DNA from: Thiohalobacter thiocyanaticus
GTDB lineage: Bacteria > Pseudomonadota > Gammaproteobacteria > Thiohalobacterales > Thiohalobacteraceae
NCBI RefSeq assembly: GCF_002356355.1
Contig: NZ_AP018052.1
Location: 868,001 to 932,000, forward strand
Direction: 5' to 3'
DNA: 64,000 nt
The notes beneath the pieces were generated by a model. That model saw only the letters and a program-made list of their open reading frames with translations. It did not search any database and was not told the origin of the DNA. This document shows positions 17,792 to 26,733 of this stretch, piece by piece. The position numbers and the translations under genes are program-made. The number at the start of each line of letters is the position of its first letter. Position 1 is the first letter of the stretch.

Positions 17792-19417
17792 ATGCACTGG
17801 CTCATGGGGAGCATTCGTAACAAGTTGCTACTGATTTCCGGCGGCGGCACCCTGCTGCTGCTGCTGGCGAGTTTCTTCGGGTTCGGGCAACTCAACGGGG
17901 CCATCGAGCGTTACCACCAGCTCAACGATGTTGAACTCATTCACGAACGTCTGGCTCAGCAGCTGGAATTGAGCTATCGGGAACAACAGCTGGCCTGGAG
18001 TCGGCTGCTGCTGCAGGCCGGCAGTGTCACGGAGCTGGAACGTCACTGGCTCGACTATCAGGCACTGGCGCAACGGGTGCGCGAGCAGGCCGACATCCTG
18101 GCCACGGAGATGGACGACTCCGAGATCCTGAGCCGTATCGAGGCCTTTCAGACCGATTATGAGCAGTGGGTTGCCGATCAGCATGCAGCGCTGCAGCTGC
18201 TGCGTCAGAACGGATTTGATGCTGATCGGGCGGGATTGACCACTGCCGCGGCAGACCAGCAGTTGACCACTCAGCTCGTTGGCCTGATCACCACCCTGCA
18301 GGACCGTACCCTGCAGACCAGTACGGCGGCCCGGGAGTCTGCCCGCGAAGGCTACCATCTCAGCCTCGGACTGATGGCAGTGGTGGTCGCGGTTGCAGCG
18401 GTCCTGTTCTTTGTCGGGGTGCAGACCCAGATTATCCGCCCGGCCCAGCATCTGGCCACCCGGCTCAAGGCCATCGCGACCGGGGATTTCACCGTCTCGG
18501 TGGATGTCACCCAACGTGACGAACTGGGTCAGATCGCCGATGCGGTGCGTGAGATCTGCGGTCACCTGGGCGAGATGGTGGGTGAGTTTTCACGCGTGTC
18601 CGCCACCCTGACCGGGGCCGCCGAGCAGCTGGCAGTGATTACATCCCACACCCGTCAGGGCGTCAAGGAGCAGCAGAGCGAAACCGATCAGGTGGCCACG
18701 GCCATCAACCAGATGACGGCCAGCGTACAGGAAGTGGCACAGAGCACCGTTTCCGCCGCCGAGGCGGCCAGCAATGCCGACAGCGAGGTCGGCAACGGCC
18801 AGCAGGTGGTGCGCGAGACGGTCCAGGCCATCAACGCGCTGGCCGCCGATGTCCGCCAGGGCGCGACGGTCATCGCCAAGCTGGACTCCGACAGCGAAAC
18901 CATCGGCACCGTGCTGGACGTGATCCGCGGCATTGCCGAACAGACCAATCTGCTGGCGCTCAATGCCGCCATCGAGGCCGCGCGGGCCGGCGAGCAGGGG
19001 CGCGGTTTTGCCGTGGTGGCCGACGAGGTGCGGACCCTGGCCCAGCGTACCCAGGAATCCACCGAGGAGATCCAGGCCATGATCGAGCGTCTGCAGGGCG
19101 GCGCGCGTGAAGCGGTGGAGGTCATGGAGCGCAGCCGCAGCCAGGCCGAATCCAGCGTCGAGCAGGCCTCGCGGGCCGATCAGTCACTGCAGTCGATCCA
19201 GGCCGCGGTGGCCACCATCCACAACATGAGCACCCAGATCGCCAGCGCTGCCGAGGAACAGGGCGCGGTGGCCGAGGAGATCAACTGCAACATCAGCAAC
19301 ATCACCGAGGTGGTCGGTCGTACCGCCGATGAGGCCGAGCAGATTGCCGCTTCGAGTCAGGATCTGAATACGCTGTCGGGTGAACTGCAGGCCGTGGTGG
19401 GCAGATTCCGGATCTGA
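17792..19417 (+). CDS. Methyl-accepting chemotaxis protein with periplasmic four-helix sensor
   Basis: 541 residues; ATG follows CAGGAGAACGACA. Membrane helices lie at about 12-32 and 192-212, flanking a mostly helical periplasmic domain of about 155 residues. HAMP follows ([18 protein letters not shown]), then the signalling hairpin with the tip [20 protein letters not shown]. The ligand is unknown. The gene carries a sigma-28 promoter, so it belongs to the flagellar regulon although no flagellar gene is in the window. It converges with regA. Confidence 0.92.
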   Translation: MHWLMGSIRNKLLLISGGGTLLLLLASFFGFGQLNGAIERYHQLNDVELIHERLAQQLELSYREQQLAWSRLLLQAGSVTELERHWLDYQALAQRVREQADILATEMDDSEILSRIEAFQTDYEQWVADQHAALQLLRQNGFDADRAGLTTAAADQQLTTQLVGLITTLQDRTLQTSTAARESAREGYHLSLGLMAVVVAVAAVLFFVGVQTQIIRPAQHLATRLKAIATGDFTVSVDVTQRDELGQIADAVREICGHLGEMVGEFSRVSATLTGAAEQLAVITSHTRQGVKEQQSETDQVATAINQMTASVQEVAQSTVSAAEAASNADSEVGNGQQVVRETVQAINALAADVRQGATVIAKLDSDSETIGTVLDVIRGIAEQTNLLALNAAIEAARAGEQGRGFAVVADEVRTLAQRTQESTEEIQAMIERLQGGAREAVEVMERSRSQAESSVEQASRADQSLQSIQAAVATIHNMSTQIASAAEEQGAVAEEINCNISNITEVVGRTADEAEQIAASSQDLNTLSGELQAVVGRFRI

Positions 19418-19468
19418 CGTTGCGAGAGCCCGCATGCCCGGATCCGGCAGGCCCAGCCGCCGCAGGAA

Positions 19469-20002
19469 CTACTCGCGAACCGGGAATTTCTGCAGCTTGC
19501 GCTGCAGGGTGCGACGGTGCATGCCCAGGGCGCGGGCGGTAGCGGAGATGTTGTAATCGTGCTCGTGCAGCACACGTTGTATGTATTCCCATTCAAGGCG
19601 GCGTGGTGGCAGCGGCGTGATTGCAGGCATCACAGCGGAGTCGCCTTCGCGCTGAGCGAACGCTGCGATCAGATCGTCAGGGTCGGTGGGTTTGGTCAGA
19701 TATTGTATGGCTCCCAATTTGATGGCTTCGACAGCCGTCGCGATACTTGCATAGCCGGTAAGTACCACGATCCGCATCTGCGGGTCGTGGCGACACAGTT
19801 TCTCGACCACAGGCAGCCCCGAAAATTCGCCGAGTCGCAGGTCAACGACTGCGTATGTCGGCGCGAGTTTCTTTACAAGCCGCAGTGCGTCTTGCGGTGT
19901 GTGCGCACAACCCACTTCGAAGCCGTTCCGTTCCAGGGCCCGTCCCAGGGCCACGCAGAAGGCCTCGTCGTCATCGATCAGCGCAAGTCGCTCCCGCCCC
20001 AT
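19469..20002 (-). CDS. regA: RegA/PrrA/ActR-type redox response regulator
   Basis: 177 residues. Receiver domain 1 to about 115 with acidic pocket LIDDDEAF, phosphorylation Asp in YAVVDLRLGEFSGL, Thr in VVLTGYASIATAV and Lys in LTKPTDPDDL. The C-terminal Fis-type helix-turn-helix (YNISATARALGMHRRTLQRK) binds DNA. These regulators control photosynthesis, carbon fixation, respiration and other redox genes in proteobacteria. The start lies 14 bases after the regB stop. The Pro-rich linker (ITPLPPRR) is typical for RegA. Confidence 0.9.
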   Translation of the reverse strand: MGRERLALIDDDEAFCVALGRALERNGFEVGCAHTPQDALRLVKKLAPTYAVVDLRLGEFSGLPVVEKLCRHDPQMRIVVLTGYASIATAVEAIKLGAIQYLTKPTDPDDLIAAFAQREGDSAVMPAITPLPPRRLEWEYIQRVLHEHDYNISATARALGMHRRTLQRKLQKFPVRE

Positions 20003-20016
20003 GTTCGGTTCCTCGG

Positions 20017-21300
20017 CTAGACGCTGCTGTCGTTCAGCTGCAGACAGGGGAGTTGAATGCGAGTGCATAATCCGCCGCCATCACGGTTGAACAGGGTGAC
20101 ATAGCCTCCGAGTCTGCTGATGACGGCATGGGCCAGGAACAAACCGAGTCCCATGCCTTCGGGTTTGGTGGTGAACGGCTCCTTGCCGACACGTTGCTTC
20201 GCCTCGGAAGTGAGGCCGGCTCCCCGGTCGAGAATCTCCATGATGAGTTCATCCTGATCTATGTGCGCCCGCCATTCCACCTGATCGGGTGATGCCTGTG
20301 CAGCGTTGTCGAGGATGTTGATCAGTGCCTGGTTCAGCATACGGTCGACCATAATCGGGGCAGTGCGGCACTGGTCCTCCCAGTGGGTGTGGACGAAGGT
20401 GTCCGGTTGTGATCGCTTCCATTCCCGGAGCAGTTGCTGCAGGAACAGGTCGGCCCGCATCGGACCGCCGCCTGCAAGACGTATCTCTCCGGCCGATGCG
20501 GAAAGGGTCGATAGTGCGGCCTTGCAACGCTCAACCTGAGTGCCCAGTGTCGCGAGTCTCTGGCGTATCTGGGGGCAGGCGTCGGTGCAATCCTCCTGTA
20601 GGTCAGCCGTAATGAGCGACACGGTGGCGAGGGGTGTGCTCAGTTCGTGTGCAGTCGTGGCCGCCAGCATGCCTCTGGCGACCATCTGCTCGTCGCGTAG
20701 CGCCTGTTCTCGTGCACATGCAAGGTCGTCAGCCTGCTGGCGCATTGTCTTGCCCATGCCGACAACGAAGTAGGCGATTAGTCCGGAACTCAGCACAAAC
20801 CCCAGCCACATCCCGAGGACATGCATGTCGAATGAGCTCGAGCCCCCGTGTGCATGTGTCAGGTCAACATGGTAACGCATGAGAAATGTGTAGCAAATCA
20901 CGGTTGCGCCGGCCAGGGCCCAGGTATAGCGGCCGGGGAGCAGGGTCGCCGAGATGGTCAGCGGCAGCAGGAACAACAGGACAAACGGATTACTGGCGCC
21001 GCCGGAAAAGTAGAGCAGGGCGCTCAGCGCGATCACATCCACCAGCAGGTGACTGAAGAAATCCGGTTGTATCCGATGCCACTGTCGCTGCAGTGCATAC
21101 CAGGCCAGGAAATTGAACAGGGTAAGTGCGGCGATGATTGTACTGATGGGGAGAATCGGCAGCCGGATGTCGAGGAGTTCGACCGCGATGATCACAGCGG
21201 TGACCTGTCCGGTGATGGCGATGGTGCGCAGAGTGAATAAGCGTTTGAGGTTCGCTGTCTGCGAGACCATGCCGGTTGGTTGTGTGTTGTCTGGCCTCAT
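20017..21300 (-). CDS. regB: RegB/PrrB-type redox sensor histidine kinase
   Basis: 427 residues, six predicted membrane helices in the first half. The quinone-sensing signature GGASNPF near 100-106 is present, as in RegB. The phosphorylation site is TAHELSTPLATVSLI, the ATP-binding boxes are ALINILDNAAQASPD and GMGLGLFLAHAV. A Cys in TQVERCKAAL aligns with the redox-active cysteine of RegB. It should autophosphorylate according to quinone pool and redox state and pass phosphate to RegA. The start at 21300 has only a weak ribosome-binding site, so a slightly later Met is possible. Confidence 0.9.
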   Translation of the reverse strand: MRPDNTQPTGMVSQTANLKRLFTLRTIAITGQVTAVIIAVELLDIRLPILPISTIIAALTLFNFLAWYALQRQWHRIQPDFFSHLLVDVIALSALLYFSGGASNPFVLLFLLPLTISATLLPGRYTWALAGATVICYTFLMRYHVDLTHAHGGSSSFDMHVLGMWLGFVLSSGLIAYFVVGMGKTMRQQADDLACAREQALRDEQMVARGMLAATTAHELSTPLATVSLITADLQEDCTDACPQIRQRLATLGTQVERCKAALSTLSASAGEIRLAGGGPMRADLFLQQLLREWKRSQPDTFVHTHWEDQCRTAPIMVDRMLNQALINILDNAAQASPDQVEWRAHIDQDELIMEILDRGAGLTSEAKQRVGKEPFTTKPEGMGLGLFLAHAVISRLGGYVTLFNRDGGGLCTRIQLPCLQLNDSSV

Positions 21301-21751
21301 TGTGTGCCTGCGTGTTACCCGTTGACCCGGAAGCCGCGGCGCATGCGTTGGCACCGATTATGGGTGTCCGTTACTGCTACCTGCGATATGATCCATGTAA
21401 CCGCCAAACAATACAACTTCCCTTAAGACCATGCTGGTTGAACCACGGTCCGTTCCCAGGCGGATCGATCAGCCGTCGCTGGCCTGCGTGTTTGTCGCTT
21501 CCTGACTGACGTAATCGTGCATGGACTGCGACACTATGTCGCATAGGCAGGCGGTCGGTTTTGAGTTAGATTTTTCACCGCAGGCATAAATCCAATCGGA
21601 ACAACAGCTTTGTTCCATTCCGGAGCGGGTTTGTGTTTGTACGTTCCTTACTGAAACTGAGTTGACAGGGGCCGCGTTTGCAGGAGTGCCTGTCGGCATA
21701 AGGGATGGATCTGAGGTTGGTAACTCTATCACTACGACCAAGGTGAAAAGC
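21301..21751. other. 450-bp divergent intergenic region between regB and the TonB receptor gene
   Basis: This stretch is less GC-rich than its surroundings and carries the promoters of regB (leftward) and the TonB receptor (rightward), which I cannot place with certainty. It contains a possible 49-codon leftward frame (21469-21618) with five cysteines including CC and CLC, but without a clear ribosome-binding site. I see no riboswitch or clear metal-regulator operator. Confidence 0.5.
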
Positions 21752-24022
21752 ATGTTTACTGGGAAGTCATTCATGACAACGCCGACCGCAATCCTCGTCT
21801 TGACGGTTGTCATGACCGGCTTGTGCGCGGCGCAGGAAGTCGAATATCTACCGGAGATGACGATTAGCGGAGACTGGCAGACGATGCCGGCCAATATGCC
21901 GAGCCCGACGATCGGTGTCACCGCCAGAGAAATGGAAGAATTCAATGTCGTCGATACCGAAGACGCCTTGAAGTACGCGCCCAATATGGTTGTGCGTAAG
22001 CGCTACATCGGCGATCGCAATTCGATCATTTCCGTGCGCGGCACCAACACTCGACAATCGGCGCGCAGTCTGGTGATGGCGGACGGTTTACTGTTAAGTA
22101 ATTTCCTGGGTTCCGATTTCGGATTCCCGCCCCGCTGGTCAATGGTCAACCCGCAGGAGATAGAGCGGGTGGATGTGATTTACGGACCCTATTCGGCGTT
22201 ATATTCCGGTAATTCGCTCGGTTCTACAGTATTGATCACGACCCGGATGCCCACCTCCTTCACCGCCGATGCCAGGTTTCAGGCCTTCCGCCAGGAATTC
22301 GATCTCTATTCGACCGATGCCTCCTACGGTGGTCACCGGTTCAACGGCTTGGTCGGCGACCGGGCAGGCCGGTTTTCCTATCTGTTTACGCTCGACCGGC
22401 TGGACAATGAAAGCCACCCCATGAGTTTTGCCAGCCTGTACCCTTCCACCACGCCCGCAACCGGCAGCGAGACGGTTGTCACCGGGGCAGTGCCGGACCG
22501 AGACCAGAGGAACGCGGATCGCCTGATCATCGGCTACAACAGCGAGGGAGTGGACCATACGGTCCAGGATCAACTCAAGGCGAAGTTTGCCTATGACTTC
22601 ACCTCCAGCCTGCAGGGTATGCTCACTATCGGTTACTGGCAGCAGGACCGTGACAGTTCCACTGCCACCTATCTGCGGGATGCCGGCGGTAATCCTGTCT
22701 TCAGCGGGCCGATCAGCATCTCGGGTCTGCGTTACGATGTCCCTGCCGGCACCTTCGCTCCGAGTAACGGCGAGGACGCGCGCTGGTTGTATGGCGCCTC
22801 GCTCAAGACCAGAAATGTCGAGGGCTGGAACTTTGAGGCGACGGCGTCTCTGTACGAGGTGACCGAGGACATCACCCGCCGCTCGTCCAGCGCCGGCGCG
22901 GGTGCCGGCACGGTGGAATACGGCGACGATACCGGTTGGCGTACCCTGGATCTGCGGACGGATTATCGGCCGGCCGAACTCGTGGGTGGGCATTGGGTGA
23001 GCTTTGGTTATCACTATGACAGATACGCACTCGAAAACGTTGTCTACGATGCCGTGGACTGGCGGGCTGAGTCACTGGCCGGCATCAACAGCCGTTTCGC
23101 CGGACGTACCGAGACTCAGGCGGTCTATGCGCAGGACGCCTGGCAGATGAACGACTACTGGAAACTGGTGCTGGGTGCGCGCTACGAGCGCTGGCAGGCC
23201 TTCGACGGCAGGCGTGGCACGACCAATGCAAACATAAGTTACCCTGAACGCGAACAAAGCGAGTGGTCCCCCAAAGCCTCAGTGGAATACGCTCCCGATT
23301 CGCCTTGGCTGGTCCGGCTGTCGTTGGCCAGGGCGTATCGTTTCCCGACCGTAAGTGAGTTGTTCCAGGGGCGTGTCGTCGGTACGACGCTGGTCAACAA
23401 TGATCCGGATCTCAAGCCCGAGGAGGCCTTTTCCAAGGATCTTACCTTCGAGCGCTTCTTCACCACCGGGGTGTTGCGACTGTCCCTGTACGAAGAGGAT
23501 GTGCGTGATGTCATCATGAGTCAGACCAATACCACGGTATTCCCCAATGTGACCAACATCCAGAACATCGACCGGGTGCGTACTCGTGGAATCGAGCTTG
23601 CCTGGCAGGGCGAGAATACCTTCATTCACGGTCTCGACCTCAACGCCAGTGTCGCCTATAACCATTCCGAAACCCTGGAAAATGACAATAACCCTGATAC
23701 CGAGGGTAAGAACTTCTACCGCATCCCGCGCGTGCGTGCTGATCTTCTGGCGACGTATCACCAGACGCCGAAGCTGTCCTATACTGCCGCGGTGCGTCAC
23801 TCAGGACGGCAGTACAACACTCTCGACAACTCCGATACCAATACCAGCACGTTCGGCGCCACCAGCAACTTCACCGTTTTCGATGCCAAGCTGCGCTACG
23901 CTGTCAATCGGCAACTGCAGCTGGGGATCGGCATCGAGAATTTGACCGATGAACGCTACTTCGTCTATCACCCTTACCCGGGACGGACGCTTTTCGCCGA
24001 GCTCAAATTGTCGTTGAACTGA
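21752..24022 (+). CDS. TonB-dependent outer-membrane receptor
   Basis: 756 residues from ATG 21752, chosen for AAGGTGAAAAGC upstream and a good signal peptide (LVLTVVMTGLCAAQ). The plug domain is residues about 45-165 (DTEDALKYAPNMVVRKRY, ISVRGTNTRQSARSLVM, IERVDVIYGPYSALYSGNS). The barrel follows and ends in a classic aromatic-terminated strand (GRTLFAELKLSLN). The substrate is not stated by sequence. The next two genes encode an Asp-box beta-propeller with Cys/His motifs and a thioredoxin-like protein, which suggests uptake of a metal or metal complex, copper being my guess. No Fur or Zur box was found upstream. Confidence 0.88.
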   Translation: MFTGKSFMTTPTAILVLTVVMTGLCAAQEVEYLPEMTISGDWQTMPANMPSPTIGVTAREMEEFNVVDTEDALKYAPNMVVRKRYIGDRNSIISVRGTNTRQSARSLVMADGLLLSNFLGSDFGFPPRWSMVNPQEIERVDVIYGPYSALYSGNSLGSTVLITTRMPTSFTADARFQAFRQEFDLYSTDASYGGHRFNGLVGDRAGRFSYLFTLDRLDNESHPMSFASLYPSTTPATGSETVVTGAVPDRDQRNADRLIIGYNSEGVDHTVQDQLKAKFAYDFTSSLQGMLTIGYWQQDRDSSTATYLRDAGGNPVFSGPISISGLRYDVPAGTFAPSNGEDARWLYGASLKTRNVEGWNFEATASLYEVTEDITRRSSSAGAGAGTVEYGDDTGWRTLDLRTDYRPAELVGGHWVSFGYHYDRYALENVVYDAVDWRAESLAGINSRFAGRTETQAVYAQDAWQMNDYWKLVLGARYERWQAFDGRRGTTNANISYPEREQSEWSPKASVEYAPDSPWLVRLSLARAYRFPTVSELFQGRVVGTTLVNNDPDLKPEEAFSKDLTFERFFTTGVLRLSLYEEDVRDVIMSQTNTTVFPNVTNIQNIDRVRTRGIELAWQGENTFIHGLDLNASVAYNHSETLENDNNPDTEGKNFYRIPRVRADLLATYHQTPKLSYTAAVRHSGRQYNTLDNSDTNTSTFGATSNFTVFDAKLRYAVNRQLQLGIGIENLTDERYFVYHPYPGRTLFAELKLSLN

Positions 24023-24047
24023 CCACTTCGCTACAGGAATTGTGCCT

Positions 24048-25229
24048 ATGACATTGCATCTATACATCAAACGCGGTCTCTGGCTCTGTATGGCAATGCT
24101 GGCCGTGGTCATACCCTCCTATGCCGCCTCGCCGCAGATCAGTGTGGCCTCTGCCGCCTTCGATTCCGAGGGCGTTCTCTGGGTGATCTCACCGCGCGAT
24201 GGCCACATCTGGCTGCGCCGCTCACGCGATTTCGGCAGCAGCTTCACCCCGGCGGTTCGTCTCACCCCCGAACCGGAGGCCATCGTCGCAGACGGCGAGA
24301 ACAAGCCGAAGCTTCGTGTTACCGAGGATGGCGGGGTGTATGTGTCCTACACGCGGGCGCGGGATAAACCCTATACCGGTGACATTCGTCTGATCCGCTC
24401 CCATGACGGCGGCCTTGATTTTGAGCCTCCGGTCACTGTCAATGATAACCGCGATCAGATCAGCCATCGTTTCGATGCGCTGCAGGCGGCAGGCGACGGA
24501 CGACTCTGGCTGGCCTGGCTGGACAAGCGCGATCGGGCGGCAGCACAGCAACGGGGTGAGCATTACGCCGGGGCGGCGCTGTATGCGGCGGCCTCCAGTA
24601 ACGGTGGGGCGAGCATCCAGCCCAATGTCAAGCTGGCCGATCACACCTGTGAATGCTGCCGTGTGGCCATGGCGCTGGATACCGATGACACCCCGGTGGT
24701 GTTCTGGCGTCATATCTTCGGCCGTAATACGCGCGATCACGCCATGCTCAGGTTGGATGGGAAATCGGAGCCGGTTCGGATTGGGTCCGAGGGTTGGGAG
24801 ATCGACGCCTGCCCGCATCACGGCCCGGCGCTGGCGATCGGGCCGGACGGGCTGTACCACTTCGCCTGGTATACGCAGGCGCAGGGCCAGGCCACGCTGC
24901 ATTACCTGCGCAGCCGGGACCGTGGCGAAAATTTTTCCGCAGCTATGCAGTTCGGCGATGCCCGGGCGCAGCCGGGGCACCCGGACGTGATCAGTCTCGG
25001 TGACCGGGTGGTTCTGGTGTGGAAGGAGTTCGACGGCATGCGCAGCGCCGTCATGACGCGGGTCTCAACCGACGCCGGGCGCAGCTGGGGCCCGTCCCGG
25101 CCGGTGGCGTACAGCCAGGGGCCTTCCGACCATCCCGTGCTGCTGGCCTACCGGGAGCGGGTATTCCTGTCCTGGGCGTCGCTGGAGGAGGGCTATCGCC
25201 TGTTCGAAATCGACTTTGAGGGGGTGTGA
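24048..25229 (+). CDS. Secreted Asp-box (BNR/sialidase-like) beta-propeller with Cys/His motifs
   Basis: 393 residues, ATG with AGGA nine bases upstream; the signal peptide ends near ASYAA (residue 27). Five Asp-box-like turns recur (SRDFGSSF, SHDGGLDF, SSNGGASI, SRDRGENF, STDAGRSW), indicating a beta-propeller of the sialidase fold. The sialidase Arg triad is not evident, so enzymatic sialidase activity is unlikely. Two motifs stand out: CECC at 201-204 and CPHHG at 255-259. These look like a soft-metal site. The gene lies 25 bp after the TonB receptor and overlaps the region before the thioredoxin gene, so all three are one operon. Confidence 0.8.
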   Translation: MTLHLYIKRGLWLCMAMLAVVIPSYAASPQISVASAAFDSEGVLWVISPRDGHIWLRRSRDFGSSFTPAVRLTPEPEAIVADGENKPKLRVTEDGGVYVSYTRARDKPYTGDIRLIRSHDGGLDFEPPVTVNDNRDQISHRFDALQAAGDGRLWLAWLDKRDRAAAQQRGEHYAGAALYAAASSNGGASIQPNVKLADHTCECCRVAMALDTDDTPVVFWRHIFGRNTRDHAMLRLDGKSEPVRIGSEGWEIDACPHHGPALAIGPDGLYHFAWYTQAQGQATLHYLRSRDRGENFSAAMQFGDARAQPGHPDVISLGDRVVLVWKEFDGMRSAVMTRVSTDAGRSWGPSRPVAYSQGPSDHPVLLAYRERVFLSWASLEEGYRLFEIDFEGV

Positions 25230-25231
25230 CC

Positions 25232-25717
25232 ATGCGATACCGTGTTCGGCATTATTCGCTGATGGCCTGCCTGCTGGGTTGGGTCGGGCTTGCCCTTGCC
25301 GCGCCCGCGCCCAGGCCATTCGTGGCAGGGACGATGGGGCAATTGCTCACGGCTGAGCCCGATCGCGCGCGGGTCATCGTTTTCTGGTCGCTGGAATGCA
25401 GTTACTGCCAGGAGGAGTTGCAGTGGCTGGCCGGCCGCGATGGTAGCGAGGCTGAGGTGGTGCTGGTGGCCACCGACCCGGTTACCTCGGCTGAAGCGGT
25501 TTCCACGCGTCTGCGCAAATACGGCTTCGAGCCGGCGCGTCACTGGATTTTTGCCGAAGCCTTTGTCGAGCGCTTGCGCTATGACGTGGATCCGGGCTGG
25601 GGCGGCGAACTGCCCCGCACATATCTGGTGGCCGCGGGGGAGGAACCGATCGGCGTCAGCGGTCGACTCGATCGCGAGCGTTTCGATGCCTGGCTGCAGT
25701 CGGTGACTGGAGACTGA
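25232..25717 (+). CDS. Periplasmic thioredoxin-like protein (TlpA type)
   Basis: 161 residues; signal peptide LLGWVGLALAAPAPRP. The redox motif is WSLECSYCQEE (Cys-Ser-Tyr-Cys), and the cis-proline block is ELPRTYLVA. The order of elements fits TlpA/ResA thiol-disulfide oxidoreductases. It starts two bases after the beta-propeller stop. In this operon it could keep the Cys motifs of the propeller reduced or help load a metal; this is inference. Confidence 0.85.
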   Translation: MRYRVRHYSLMACLLGWVGLALAAPAPRPFVAGTMGQLLTAEPDRARVIVFWSLECSYCQEELQWLAGRDGSEAEVVLVATDPVTSAEAVSTRLRKYGFEPARHWIFAEAFVERLRYDVDPGWGGELPRTYLVAAGEEPIGVSGRLDRERFDAWLQSVTGD

Positions 25718-25721
25718 TGCA

Positions 25722-25982
25722 ATGCCGTGCGCACGGCCGGCAACGGGTGGATTCGGCCGTGGCCTGGCCCTGGTTGCAGCCGTGTTGCACGCGCTGTTGC
25801 TGGCCTCAATGGTTCTGCCGGACCCCGCGCAGCGGGATGCGCAGAAACTGACTCAGGGGTCTCGGGAGTGTGTGACAGATCTGCCCGCTGATTTCACCAC
25901 GTCCTTTGCCGCGGATGCCGGGACTGAGGCAACGGCCGGGTTCACCTCGCGCTCCCGATCAGAGCCGCGGCCGCCGCAATGA
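25722..25982 (+). CDS. Possible small membrane or periplasmic protein
   Basis: 86 residues with one hydrophobic segment (GLALVAAVLHALLLASMVLP, about 14-33) and a soluble tail with one Cys. It follows the TlpA-like gene by four bases. I do not recognise it. Other frames in 25720-26190 are also open because the DNA is GC-rich, so it may not be a gene. The remaining stretch 25983-26190, up to the convergent Nudix gene, shows no convincing coding sequence. Confidence 0.35.
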   Translation: MPCARPATGGFGRGLALVAAVLHALLLASMVLPDPAQRDAQKLTQGSRECVTDLPADFTTSFAADAGTEATAGFTSRSRSEPRPPQ

Positions 25983-26190
25983 GGCCTGACGCCTTCCGCG
26001 GTAATGCCGACCCGGTACTGATTGCGCTCACCCGCCGTGCCACTTCGCCCGGCCAGGTTGCCGGCCAATGGCGGTTTCATGGCCTGGGTGAAACCACCAC
26101 CAGTGCCAGCCGGCCCCGGGCACGCCGGCGGGCGAGACCGTATCCTGCGACGCAACTCCCCGGAGGCCGTCGGCAGCGGGTCTGATGGGG

Positions 26191-26733
26191 TCAGGCCGGG
26201 TGAAGACGAAATGCAATCCCGGGCGTTTCCGCTTGCGTCATGCGGTACAACCCCAGCAGAGTCTTGGCGTCGCGGATGGTCCCGTCACCGGCCCATTCCA
26301 GCGCCTGTTGCAGTGATACCCAGTGACATTCGATCAGTTCGTCGGCCTGGTGATCGGTCGCGACAGCCACAAGTTCCGTAGCGAGAAACAGGTGGATAAC
26401 CTCATCGCAGAAGCCCGGCGTGGTCAGGATCTCACCGAGTTCGCGCCATTCGGCGGCCTGCAGCCCGGCTTCCTCTTTCAGTTCCCGCTGTGCTGTGACC
26501 TGTGGTGCCTCCCCGGCTTCCAGCTTGCCCGCCGGCAGTTCCCACAGCCAGCCGCCGGCCGCATGGCGGTACTGGCGCAGCAGGCAGACCTGGTGGTCTT
26601 CATTCACCGCCACGACTGCGGCCCCGCCGGGGTGGCGGACCACTTCCAGCGTCTGGTCACGGCCGTCGGGCCGGGTGAAGTGTTCCCGACCGAGGTCCAC
26701 CAGTTCCCCTTTGTAGAGCGGAGTACGGATCAT
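26191..26733 (-). CDS. Nudix hydrolase (ADP-ribose pyrophosphatase type)
   Basis: 180 residues. A complete Nudix box is present: GKLEAGEAPQVTAQRELKEE followed by AGL. The preceding WELPAGKLE and following TTPGFCDEVIHLFLA fit the ADP-ribose pyrophosphatase (NudF-like) subgroup. It should hydrolyse ADP-ribose or related nucleoside diphosphate derivatives to AMP and sugar phosphate. It overlaps the upstream reductase gene by four bases (ATGA), the last gene of a three-gene operon. Confidence 0.88.
   Translation of the reverse strand: MIRTPLYKGELVDLGREHFTRPDGRDQTLEVVRHPGGAAVVAVNEDHQVCLLRQYRHAAGGWLWELPAGKLEAGEAPQVTAQRELKEEAGLQAAEWRELGEILTTPGFCDEVIHLFLATELVAVATDHQADELIECHWVSLQQALEWAGDGTIRDAKTLLGLYRMTQAETPGIAFRLHPA

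Noticed and set aside
21469-21618. 49-codon Cys-rich leftward frame (starts MEQSCCSDW) in the regB/TonB-receptor spacer
   Set aside because: No convincing ribosome-binding site, overlaps the receptor leader, and other stop-free frames exist nearby. Kept only as a note.
24048-25229. True sialidase
   Set aside because: Asp boxes are present, but I could not find the arginine triad or the catalytic Tyr/Glu pair, and the Cys/His motifs are not sialidase features.
25853-26155. Leftward 100-codon frame in the gap after the TlpA-like gene
   Set aside because: Overlaps the possible rightward 86-codon gene, has no ribosome-binding site and is Arg/Gly/Pro-rich low-complexity sequence typical of GC-rich non-coding frames.
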